Assembly (NCBI RefSeq): GCF_009908315.1
Contig: NZ_JAAATW010000001.1
Location: 1,426,001-1,490,000 of the forward strand
DNA: 64,000 nt
Origin: Paragemmobacter ruber
Lineage (GTDB): Bacteria; Pseudomonadota; Alphaproteobacteria; Rhodobacterales; Rhodobacteraceae
Direction of reading: 5' to 3'
Part shown: piece by piece, positions 18,212 through 26,083 of the stretch
Numbering within the stretch: position 1 is the first letter of the stretch
Layout of the letters: the number at the start of each line of letters is the position of its first letter
Notes under the pieces: model-generated
What the model was told of the DNA's origin: nothing
What the model saw: only the letters and a program-made list of their open reading frames with translations
Database searches by the model: none
Translations under genes and position numbers: made by a program

Positions 18212-19600
18212 ATGATGAACCCAAGCTTCGGCCTGCTGTCACGCGATACGCGCAGCGACTGGGTCCGTCTGCGCACGCTGATCCTGCTGCGCTGGATGGC
18301 GATCGCCGGGCAGCTTGCCGCCATCACCGTGGCCGACCGCATCTATGGCATCCAGCTGCCGCTTGGCCTGTGCTACCTGGCGGTGGGCGCCTCCATCATC
18401 GCCAATCTGATCTCGATCTTCGTCTATCCCGAAAACAAGCGCCTGTCCGAGTTCGAGGCGATGCTGACGCTGCTGTTCGATCTGTCGCAGCTGTCCTTCC
18501 TGCTTTACCTGACAGGCGGGCTGACCAATCCCTTCGCGCTGCTGATCCTTGCCCCGGTCACGATCTCGGCCTCGGCGCTGGAATTGCGCACGACGATCAT
18601 CCTCGGCGTGCTGGCGATCCTGTTCACATCGATCATCGCGCTGGTCAATGTGCCGCTCTTCCTTGCGGATGGGCAAAGGCTGACCGTGCCGCTGGTGTTC
18701 GAATTCGGCTATTGGCTTGCCATCGTCATCGGGATCGTGTTCCTCGGGCTGTATTCGCGCCGCATCGCAACCGAAATCCGGTCGATGTCCGATGCGCTTT
18801 TGGCCACGCAGATGGCACTGGCGCGCGAACAGAAGCTGACGGATCTGGGGGGCGTGGTGGCGGCGGCGGCGCATGAGCTTGGCACCCCGCTCGCGACGAT
18901 CAAGCTGGTCAGCGCCGAGATGATGGAAGAGCTGCAGGATCGGCCCCACCTTCTGGAAGACGCGCGGCTGATCCGGGAACAGGCCGACCGCTGCCGCGAC
19001 ATCCTGCGCAGCATGGGGCGGGCGGGCAAGGACGACCTGCATCTGCGGCAGGCGCCCCTTGGATCTGTCCTGCGCGAGGCGGCAGAGCCGCATATGGGCC
19101 GGGGCAAGCAGGTGGAGTTCGCCCTCTATCCCGGCCCCGGCGGCAGCGAACGCCAGCCGATGATCCTGCGCCGCCCCGAGGTGATCCACGGGCTGCGCAA
19201 CCTGATCCAGAACGCGGTGGATTTCGCGCGCGGCACGGTGTGGATTGATGGCGAATGGACGGATCGAAGCATCACCGTCCGCATCGTGGATGATGGCGAA
19301 GGCTATCCGCCACAGGTGCTGGGCCGGATCGGTGATCCCTTCGTGCGGTCACGCCGGTCGGCGCAGGATCTGGGCAAACGGCCGGAATACGAAGGCATGG
19401 GTCTGGGCCTGTTCATTGCCAAGACGCTGCTGGAGCGGACGGGGGCGGAACTGTCCTTTGCCAATGCCTCTGACCCGTTCCTCGCACCCGAAGAGCGGAC
19501 AGAGCGTTGCGGCGCCATCGTGGAACTGGTCTGGAAGGCGCCCGATCTTGTGGCGCCGGACGCTGCACCGCTTGGCGAAAACCGGCCGTTCGAAGTGTAG
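18212..19600 (+). CDS. regB: Redox sensor histidine kinase RegB/PrrB
   Basis: The membrane region (about residues 20-185) holds six helices and the quinone-site motif GGLTNPF. The kinase domain has the H-box AAAHELGTPLATIK with phospho-histidine H221 and an ATP domain with NLIQNAVDFA, DDGEGYPP and GMGLGLFIAK. The redox-active cysteine known in RegB is conserved (C261 in ADRCRDIL). I chose the ATG at 18212, preceded by AGGAGG; it gives 462 residues, close to characterised RegB. The first in-frame ATG at 18161 lacks a ribosome site. RegB is active in reducing conditions and phosphorylates RegA. Confidence 0.97.
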   Translation: MMNPSFGLLSRDTRSDWVRLRTLILLRWMAIAGQLAAITVADRIYGIQLPLGLCYLAVGASIIANLISIFVYPENKRLSEFEAMLTLLFDLSQLSFLLYLTGGLTNPFALLILAPVTISASALELRTTIILGVLAILFTSIIALVNVPLFLADGQRLTVPLVFEFGYWLAIVIGIVFLGLYSRRIATEIRSMSDALLATQMALAREQKLTDLGGVVAAAAHELGTPLATIKLVSAEMMEELQDRPHLLEDARLIREQADRCRDILRSMGRAGKDDLHLRQAPLGSVLREAAEPHMGRGKQVEFALYPGPGGSERQPMILRRPEVIHGLRNLIQNAVDFARGTVWIDGEWTDRSITVRIVDDGEGYPPQVLGRIGDPFVRSRRSAQDLGKRPEYEGMGLGLFIAKTLLERTGAELSFANASDPFLAPEERTERCGAIVELVWKAPDLVAPDAAPLGENRPFEV

Positions 19601-19767
19601 CGCCCCGCAGGGGCGGATACCCCCCTCCGGCCCCCTCAACCCTCCGGCGCGCATCTGGGGTGCGTGCAGCAGGCAGTCGGGTTTTACCCCCATGAATTGA
19701 CCATCTGCTATTAACCATTTGTTAAGGTTACTCGCGCATGGGTTGAGAAATCCTGTTGCGCGGTGTG

Positions 19768-20904
19768 ATGTTGTCCTTCTGGCTTTGGTTCGAATTCCTG
19801 ACGATTGCCGCCTTGGGCGCGGCGCTCAGCTTGCTGATCCTGACCTTCGTCCCGCAACCGGCGGCGCATGGGGCGGACCCTGCCATCGTCGCACTGGCGG
19901 AACGCCTGCCCCTTGCCCTCTGGCGGCTGGACCCGGAGGGCAAGGTGATCTGGTCGAACGACGCCTACAGGGCGCTGGCCCCGGCGGCGGGCGATCCGCC
20001 CGGCGGCCTTGCCGAAGGACGCATCTCCCTGCCCATCGGGGGCGAGGCGCGGTGGTTCGAGGTGACGGTGCAAGACGGGATCGGGATGGCCCGGCCCCTC
20101 GATGATCTGGTGCGCGCCGAGGCGCATCTGCGCGACATGGTGCAGGCCATGGCCAAGACCTTCGCCCAACTTTCCACGGGCTTGGCCGTGTTCGATCACA
20201 CCCGGCACCTGCAAAGTTTCAACCCGGCCTTGGCCGATCTCACAGGCCTTTCGCCCGAATTCCTGTCGCGCCGACCATCGCTGGTTGCCATGCTGGATGT
20301 CATGCGCGACCGCAACATGGTGCCGGAACCCAAGGATTGGAAGCACTGGCGCCAGCAGATCGCCGATATGGAGCGCGCCGCCGCCAGCGGGCAGTTCGAG
20401 GATACCTGGGCCCTGCCCGGCGGCCAGACCTACCGCGTCAGCGGACGGCGTCACCCGGATGGCGGCCTTGCGCTGATGATCGACGACATATCCTCCGAAA
20501 TCATCCGCAGCCGCCGTTACCGCGCCGATCTGGAACTGTCGCAGCGCGTCGTCGATACGCTGGAAGAGGGCATCACCGTCTTTGCCCCGACCGGGCAGCT
20601 GGTGATGTCGAACCGGGCCTATGCCCTGCTCTGGGGCCATGATCCGGGCGAGCGGCTGGCCACCGTCAGCTTTTCCCAGCTTGCCGCGCATTGGCGATCC
20701 GTGTCGGCGCCCACCACGCTCTGGGCTGAGGCCGAGGAATTCGCTGCGCGCCTTGACGATCGTGCGGCATGGCAGGCCGAGGCGCGGCTTCTGGATGGTC
20801 GGCTGGTGCTGTGCCGGTTTGCGCCGCTGTCGGATGGCGCCACGCTGGCGGGTTTTCGTCTGGTGCAGGCCGATGCCGCACCCCGCGCGCTGATTGCCTC
20901 CTGA
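19768..20904 (+). CDS. Membrane-anchored PAS-domain protein lacking a kinase domain
   Basis: The protein has an N-terminal membrane helix (SFWLWFEFLTIAALGAALSLLIL), then PAS-like regions: one with WRLDPEGKVIWSNDAYRALA, one with GLAVFDHTRHLQSFNPALADLTGLSPEFLSRRP, and one with GITVFAPTGQLVMSNRAYALLWG. Short helical linkers resemble those that usually lead into a histidine kinase, but the gene ends before any H-box or ATP domain. The start is uncertain: ATG at 19768, GTG at 19765 or TTG at 19756. It is followed by tsaE in the same direction. Signal and partner are unknown. Confidence 0.75.
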   Translation: MLSFWLWFEFLTIAALGAALSLLILTFVPQPAAHGADPAIVALAERLPLALWRLDPEGKVIWSNDAYRALAPAAGDPPGGLAEGRISLPIGGEARWFEVTVQDGIGMARPLDDLVRAEAHLRDMVQAMAKTFAQLSTGLAVFDHTRHLQSFNPALADLTGLSPEFLSRRPSLVAMLDVMRDRNMVPEPKDWKHWRQQIADMERAAASGQFEDTWALPGGQTYRVSGRRHPDGGLALMIDDISSEIIRSRRYRADLELSQRVVDTLEEGITVFAPTGQLVMSNRAYALLWGHDPGERLATVSFSQLAAHWRSVSAPTTLWAEAEEFAARLDDRAAWQAEARLLDGRLVLCRFAPLSDGATLAGFRLVQADAAPRALIAS

Positions 20905-20962
20905 TCCCCCGGCGTCGCGCGATCTGCTTGCGATGCCCGAAGGGCAGGGTAAGACTGCCGCC

Positions 20963-21439
20963 ATGCGCCCCGACGATCCGCCCGAAACAACGATCCCCCT
21001 GCCCGATGCGGATGCCACCGCCGCCCTTGGGGAACGCCTTGCCGCGTGGCTGCGCCCCGGCGACAGCGTGCTTCTGGAAGGGCCGATCGGGGCGGGAAAA
21101 TCCCACCTCGCCCGGGCGTTGATCCGGGCCCGGCTGGGCCGGATGGAGGATGTGCCATCGCCCACCTTCACCCTTGTGCAAACCTATGATGCCGACGGGA
21201 TAGAGATCTGGCATGCCGATCTCTATCGCCTGACCCACCCGGATGAGGTGCTGGAACTTGGCCTTGATGAGGCTTTCTTGACGGCGATCTGCCTGATCGA
21301 ATGGCCCGATCGGCTGGGCGCGCATGTGCCAGCGGGCGCGCTGCGCCTGCGGCTGGCCGCGCAGGGCGAAGGGCGGGTCGCCCATCTGTCCGGGGGCCGG
21401 GTCGATCTGCGCGCCGCGCTGGCCGGGGATGGCGCATGA
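20963..21439 (+). CDS. tsaE: tRNA threonylcarbamoyladenosine biosynthesis ATPase TsaE
   Basis: The product is a small P-loop ATPase with Walker A LEGPIGAGKSHLARAL, the family motif SPTFTLVQTYD, WHADLYRL and LIEWPDRLG. It powers turnover of the TsaBD complex in t6A tRNA modification. I chose the ATG at 20963 (158 residues, the usual length, AGGGCAGGG upstream); an in-frame ATG at 20933 is the alternative. Its stop overlaps the amgK start in ATGA (21436-21439). Confidence 0.92.
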   Translation: MRPDDPPETTIPLPDADATAALGERLAAWLRPGDSVLLEGPIGAGKSHLARALIRARLGRMEDVPSPTFTLVQTYDADGIEIWHADLYRLTHPDEVLELGLDEAFLTAICLIEWPDRLGAHVPAGALRLRLAAQGEGRVAHLSGGRVDLRAALAGDGA

Positions 21440-22452
21440 CCGACCGTCGCGCCCTGTCCACCGATTTCGTCGCCCGCGCCGGATGGGGCGCGGCCGCGCG
21501 GCGGCCGCTTGCAGGTGATGCGTCGGACCGCAGCTATGATCGGCTGTTCGCGGCGCAGGGGACGGCGGTGCTGATGGATGCCCCGCCCGACCGGGGCGAC
21601 GACACCGCCACTTTCGCGGCCATCGCCCGGCATCTGGCCGCCATCGGCCTGTCGCCACCCGCCCTGCTGGCCGAAGACCACACCCATGGCTTCCTGCTGA
21701 TCGAGGATCTGGGGGATGGGCTGTTCGCCCGCCTGATCGCGGGCGATCCGGCGCTAGAAATGCCGCTCTATGCGGCGGCGACGGATGTGCTGGTCCACCT
21801 GCACCGCCACCCGGCCCCGCCGGGCCTGCCCGATCTTTCGGCGCGCGACTGGGCCGTGGCGGCGGCCTTCGCGCTGGACTGGTATGCCTTTGCCGCCACG
21901 GGGCAGGCGCCCGATGACGCCGCCTTCGTGGATGTGCTGTCGGCCCTGCTGTCACGCCATGCCGATGGGCCAAGGGTGATGATCCTGCGCGACTATCATG
22001 CCGAAAACCTGCTCTGGTTGCCGGAACGGGCGGGCGTGGCGCAGGTGGGGCTTCTGGACTTTCAGCTCGCCCAGATGGGGCAGCCGGGATATGATCTCGT
22101 GTCGCTGTTGCAGGATGCCCGGCGCGATGTGGACCCCACAACCGAAGCCGCGATGATCGCCCGTTTCTGCAAGGCCACCGGGGCAGCAGCGGATGCTTTC
22201 GCCGCCGCCTATGCCGCGCTGGGCGCCCAGCGCGCGCTGCGCATCCTAGGCGTCTTTGCGCGGCTCTGCCTCAAGGCGGGAAAGCCGGGCTATCTGGCGC
22301 TGCTGCCCCGCGTCTGGGGGCAGTTGCAGCGCAACCTCTGTCATCCGGCGCTGGCCCCGCTGGCCGCGATTTGCCACGATCTGCTGCCCGAACCCACAGC
22401 CGACACGATCGAAAGGATCCGCGCGCAATGCGGCCTCTACCCCCACCGCTGA
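21436..22452 (+). CDS. amgK: N-acetylmuramate/N-acetylglucosamine anomeric kinase (AmgK-like, APH fold)
   Basis: The 338-residue protein has the aminoglycoside-phosphotransferase fold: an N-terminal ATP region with PLAGDASDRSYDRL, catalytic loop RDYHAENLLW, and metal-binding LLDFQLAQMGQPGYDL. AmgK phosphorylates MurNAc or GlcNAc at C1 in cell-wall recycling that bypasses de novo synthesis, giving fosfomycin tolerance in Pseudomonas. The next gene is a MurU-like nucleotidyltransferase, the partner of AmgK, which strongly supports the call. Both ends overlap neighbours. Confidence 0.88.
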   Translation: MTDRRALSTDFVARAGWGAAARRPLAGDASDRSYDRLFAAQGTAVLMDAPPDRGDDTATFAAIARHLAAIGLSPPALLAEDHTHGFLLIEDLGDGLFARLIAGDPALEMPLYAAATDVLVHLHRHPAPPGLPDLSARDWAVAAAFALDWYAFAATGQAPDDAAFVDVLSALLSRHADGPRVMILRDYHAENLLWLPERAGVAQVGLLDFQLAQMGQPGYDLVSLLQDARRDVDPTTEAAMIARFCKATGAAADAFAAAYAALGAQRALRILGVFARLCLKAGKPGYLALLPRVWGQLQRNLCHPALAPLAAICHDLLPEPTADTIERIRAQCGLYPHR

Positions 22453-23126
22453 TGCTCTTTGCCGCAGGGTTTGGCACGCGCATGGGCGCGCTGACGGCGC
22501 AGCGCCCGAAACCGCTGATCCCGGTCGCGGGCAGGCCGCTGATCGACCACGCGCTTGCCATCGCCGATGCGGCAGGGGTAGGGCGGATCGTGGCGAACAC
22601 CCATTATCTGGCCGATCAGATCGCCGCCCACCTCGCCCCGCGCGGCATCGCCCTGTCGGCCGAGCGGGAGCGCATCCTCGAAACCGGGGGCGGGCTGAAG
22701 GCGGCGCTGCCGCTTTTGGGCGAAAGCCCGGTGCTGACGCTGAACACCGATGCCGTCTGGACCGGGCGCAACCCCCTGTCGCAGCTGATGGCGGCGTGGG
22801 ATGGAGCGCGGATGGATGGCCTTCTTCTGCTGCTGCCCGCCGCGCAGGCGCGGGGGCATCACGGGACGGGCGATTTCCTTGTGGATGACGAAGGGCGGCT
22901 TACCCGCGCGATGGGCGCCCCTGCGCCGGTCTATCTGGGCGCGCAGATGCTGCGCACCGAAGGGCTGGCCGGGATCGGCGAGACGGTGTTTTCCCTGAAC
23001 CTGCTGTGGGACCGCATGATCGCGGCTGGCCGCCTGTTCGGCGTGATCCATGACGGCGGCTGGTGCGATGTGGGCCGCCCCGAAGGCATCGCCGAGGCCG
23101 AGGCGATGCTGCAGGGGGCGGCATGA
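22428..23126 (+). CDS. murU: MurU-like N-acetylmuramate-1-phosphate uridylyltransferase
   Basis: The 232-residue nucleotidyltransferase has the signature AAGFGTRMGALTAQRPKPLIPVAGRPLI, ETGGGLKAALPLLG, and LNTDAVW with the metal-binding aspartate. Acting after AmgK it makes UDP-MurNAc from the C1-phosphate. The start at 22428 overlaps the end of amgK by 25 bp and follows AAGGA; an ATG at 22452 sharing the amgK stop is an alternative but would cut into the first strand. Its stop overlaps the addB start (ATGA). Confidence 0.88.
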   Translation: MRPLPPPLMLFAAGFGTRMGALTAQRPKPLIPVAGRPLIDHALAIADAAGVGRIVANTHYLADQIAAHLAPRGIALSAERERILETGGGLKAALPLLGESPVLTLNTDAVWTGRNPLSQLMAAWDGARMDGLLLLLPAAQARGHHGTGDFLVDDEGRLTRAMGAPAPVYLGAQMLRTEGLAGIGETVFSLNLLWDRMIAAGRLFGVIHDGGWCDVGRPEGIAEAEAMLQGAA

Positions 23127-26083
23127 TCCTGCCCGAACCCGCCCCGCGCGTCTTTGCCCTGCCGCCCGGCGTTGATTTCGCCGCCGCTCTGGTGGCCGGT
23201 CTGCGCCACCGCATGGCAGGCCAACCGCCCGAGGCGATGGCAGGCGTGACGCTCTACCTCAACACCAACCGGATGCGCGCACGGGTGCGCGATGCCTTTG
23301 CCGCCACTGGCCCCGGCTTCCTGCCCCGGCTGCATGTGCTTACCGATCTGGCCGAGGGAGTGGCGCTGCCGGGCCTGCCTGCCGCCGTATCGCCCCTGCG
23401 GCGGCGGCTGGAACTGTCGCAACTGATCGCAGGCCTGCTTGATGCACAGCCCGACCTTGCGCCGCGCGCCGCGCTTTACGATCTGGCCGACAGTCTGGCC
23501 ACGCTGATGGACGAGATGCAGGATGAAGCCGTGGATCCCGCAACCGTGGCCGCGCTGGATGTGTCGGATCATTCGGCCCATTGGGCGCGGACCGGGGCCT
23601 TTCTTGGGATCGTGTCGCAATTCTTCACTGGCAGCACAGCGCCGGACAAACAGGCGCGCCAGCGCCTTTTCGTTGATCGCCTTGCCGCCCGGTGGCACAG
23701 CGATCCCCCGCCCGGCCCGGTGATCGTGGCCGGTTCCACCGGATCGCGCGGCACCACGGCGGCGCTGATGCAGGCCGTGGCCGCGCTGCCGCAGGGCGCG
23801 CTGGTCCTGCCGGGGTTCGATCCCCACATGCCGGGCTGGGTGTGGGATCGGCTGACCGATGCGATGACGGGCGAGGATCACCCCCAGTTCCGCTTCCGCC
23901 GCCTGATGGAACGGCTCGACATCCGCCACACCGACATCCGCCCCTGGACCAAAGACACCCCCCCGGCCCCGGCGCGGAACCGGCTGATCTCGCTCTCCCT
24001 CCGCCCGGCCCCCGTCACCGATCAATGGCTGACCGAGGGCGCCGCCCTGCCCGACCTGCGCGAAGCGACCCGCGACATCACCCTGATCGAGGCGCAAACC
24101 CCAAGGTCCGAGGCGCTGGCCATCGCACTGATCCTGCGGCAGGCGGCGGAAGACGGCACCTCCGCCGCGCTGATCACGCCCGACCGGATGCTGTCGCGGC
24201 AGGTCACCGCCGCGCTGGATCGCTGGGGCATCATGCCCGATGACAGCGCCGGTCGTCCCCTGTCGCTGTCGGCACCCGGGCGGCTGCTGCGCCATGTGGC
24301 GGCGCTGATGGGCCGCAAGCTGACATCGGATATGCTGCTCACGCTGCTCAAGCATCCCCTCGCCTTCACGGGCGGGGGCCGGGGGAACCATCTGCTGTTC
24401 ACCCGGCGTCTGGAACTGGACCTGCGCCGCAAGGGCCCTGCCTTCCCCACCGGCCCCGCGCTGATCGCCTGGGCCAAGGCGCAGAAGGGCGACGGCATCC
24501 TTCCTTGGGCAACCGCCATCGCCAGCCTGATCGACATCGCCACCACTGCCGGCACGGCAAGCCTGACCGACCACGTCGCCACGCATGTCGCGCTAACCGA
24601 GGCATGGGCGCGCGGCACCGCCGCCGAAGGCGCAGGCACCCTATGGGACAAGGAAGCCGGGGCAGAGGCGATCAAGCTGATCTCCGCCCTGCAGGCCGAT
24701 GCGGATGCCGGGGGCATCCTGTCCCCCGCCGAATACCGCGATCTGTTCGAGGCGCTGGTCGCCCGCGAAGTGGTGCGCGAATCCACCTCGCCCCATCCCC
24801 ACCTTCTGATCCTTGGCCCGCGCGAGGCGCGCGAACAGGGGACGGAACTGGTCATCCTTGGTGGGCTGAATGATGGCGCATGGCCGCGCCTGCCGGAACC
24901 TGACCCGTGGCTGAACCGCCAGATGCGCAAGACGGCGGGGCTTCTGCTGCCCGAACGGCAGGTGGGCCTTTCGGCGCATGACTACCAGATCGCCATGGCC
25001 GCGCCGCGCGTGGTGCTGACCCGCGCCCTGCGCGACGCCGAGGCGGAAACTGTGCCGTCGCGATGGATCAACCGGCTGATGAATCTGATGGAGGGCTTGC
25101 CCGCCCAGCATGGCCCGGCCGCGCTGGCCGCCATGCGCGACCGTGGCCGCCACTGGCTGGCGCTGTCCGCCGCGCTGGAACTGCCCACGCCCGCGATGCA
25201 GGCCGATCCGCGCCTGCGCCCCGCGCGCCGCCCGTCGCCGCGCCCCCCGGTGACCGCACGCCCGAAAGAGCTTTCGCTGACCCGGATCAGCCTGCTGATC
25301 CGCGATCCTTACGCGATCTACTGCCGCTATGTCCTGCGTCTGAAACGCCTCGATCCGCTGCGCCATGAACCCGATGCCGCCCTGCGCGGGCAGATCCTGC
25401 ACCTGATCCTTGAAGATTTCGTCAAGAACCGCCCCACGGGCGAAACGCTGCCTGCCGCCCGCGCCCGCCTGATGGATACCGCCGCCCGCATCCTTGACGA
25501 TCAGGTGCCATGGCCTGCCGCGCGTGCGCTGTGGCTGGCGCGGCTGAACCGTGCGGCGGATTTCTTCCTTGCCATCGACGGGCGCGATCAGGGCACGCCC
25601 GTCGCACTGGAAGGCAAGGGCGGGGTGGACCTGACCCCGCTCAACTTCCGCTTGACCGGCACGCCCGACCGGATCGACCGGCTGCCCGATGGGCGGCTGC
25701 ACATCATCGACTACAAGACCGGCACCCCGCCGACCGCCGCGATGCAAAAGGCCTTTGACAAACAACTCCTGCTGGCCGCCGCCATGGCGGAACGCGATGC
25801 CTTCAAGGGGCTGGAGGCATCCGAGGTGGCACGGATCACCTATGTCGGCCTTGGCACAAACCCGAAGGTCGAAGAAACCGAGATCACCCCCGCCATCACC
25901 GCCGAAGCCTGGGCAGGCCTGCACGCGCTGATCGCGCATTACAGCCATCACGGCGCGGGTTACACCGCCCGCCGCGCGGTGCAGAAGGAACGGTTCGAAG
26001 GCGATTACGATCACCTGTCGCGCCACGGCGAATGGGACACGACCGATCATCCCCACCCCGAAGCTGTGGGAGAGGCGCCATGA
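23123..26083 (+). CDS. addB: Double-strand break repair protein AddB
   Basis: The 986-residue protein is the alphaproteobacterial AddB: an inactivated helicase-like N-terminal portion (about 1-700), then a C-terminal PD-(D/E)XK nuclease (about 720-960). The nuclease core IIDYKTG with its supporting GQILHLILEDF is visible. With AddA it resects broken ends and loads RecA. The start at 23123 overlaps murU and the stop at 26083 overlaps addA, each by four bases. Placement with tsaE-amgK-murU appears to be a conserved operon in the group. Confidence 0.95.
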   Translation: MILPEPAPRVFALPPGVDFAAALVAGLRHRMAGQPPEAMAGVTLYLNTNRMRARVRDAFAATGPGFLPRLHVLTDLAEGVALPGLPAAVSPLRRRLELSQLIAGLLDAQPDLAPRAALYDLADSLATLMDEMQDEAVDPATVAALDVSDHSAHWARTGAFLGIVSQFFTGSTAPDKQARQRLFVDRLAARWHSDPPPGPVIVAGSTGSRGTTAALMQAVAALPQGALVLPGFDPHMPGWVWDRLTDAMTGEDHPQFRFRRLMERLDIRHTDIRPWTKDTPPAPARNRLISLSLRPAPVTDQWLTEGAALPDLREATRDITLIEAQTPRSEALAIALILRQAAEDGTSAALITPDRMLSRQVTAALDRWGIMPDDSAGRPLSLSAPGRLLRHVAALMGRKLTSDMLLTLLKHPLAFTGGGRGNHLLFTRRLELDLRRKGPAFPTGPALIAWAKAQKGDGILPWATAIASLIDIATTAGTASLTDHVATHVALTEAWARGTAAEGAGTLWDKEAGAEAIKLISALQADADAGGILSPAEYRDLFEALVAREVVRESTSPHPHLLILGPREAREQGTELVILGGLNDGAWPRLPEPDPWLNRQMRKTAGLLLPERQVGLSAHDYQIAMAAPRVVLTRALRDAEAETVPSRWINRLMNLMEGLPAQHGPAALAAMRDRGRHWLALSAALELPTPAMQADPRLRPARRPSPRPPVTARPKELSLTRISLLIRDPYAIYCRYVLRLKRLDPLRHEPDAALRGQILHLILEDFVKNRPTGETLPAARARLMDTAARILDDQVPWPAARALWLARLNRAADFFLAIDGRDQGTPVALEGKGGVDLTPLNFRLTGTPDRIDRLPDGRLHIIDYKTGTPPTAAMQKAFDKQLLLAAAMAERDAFKGLEASEVARITYVGLGTNPKVEETEITPAITAEAWAGLHALIAHYSHHGAGYTARRAVQKERFEGDYDHLSRHGEWDTTDHPHPEAVGEAP

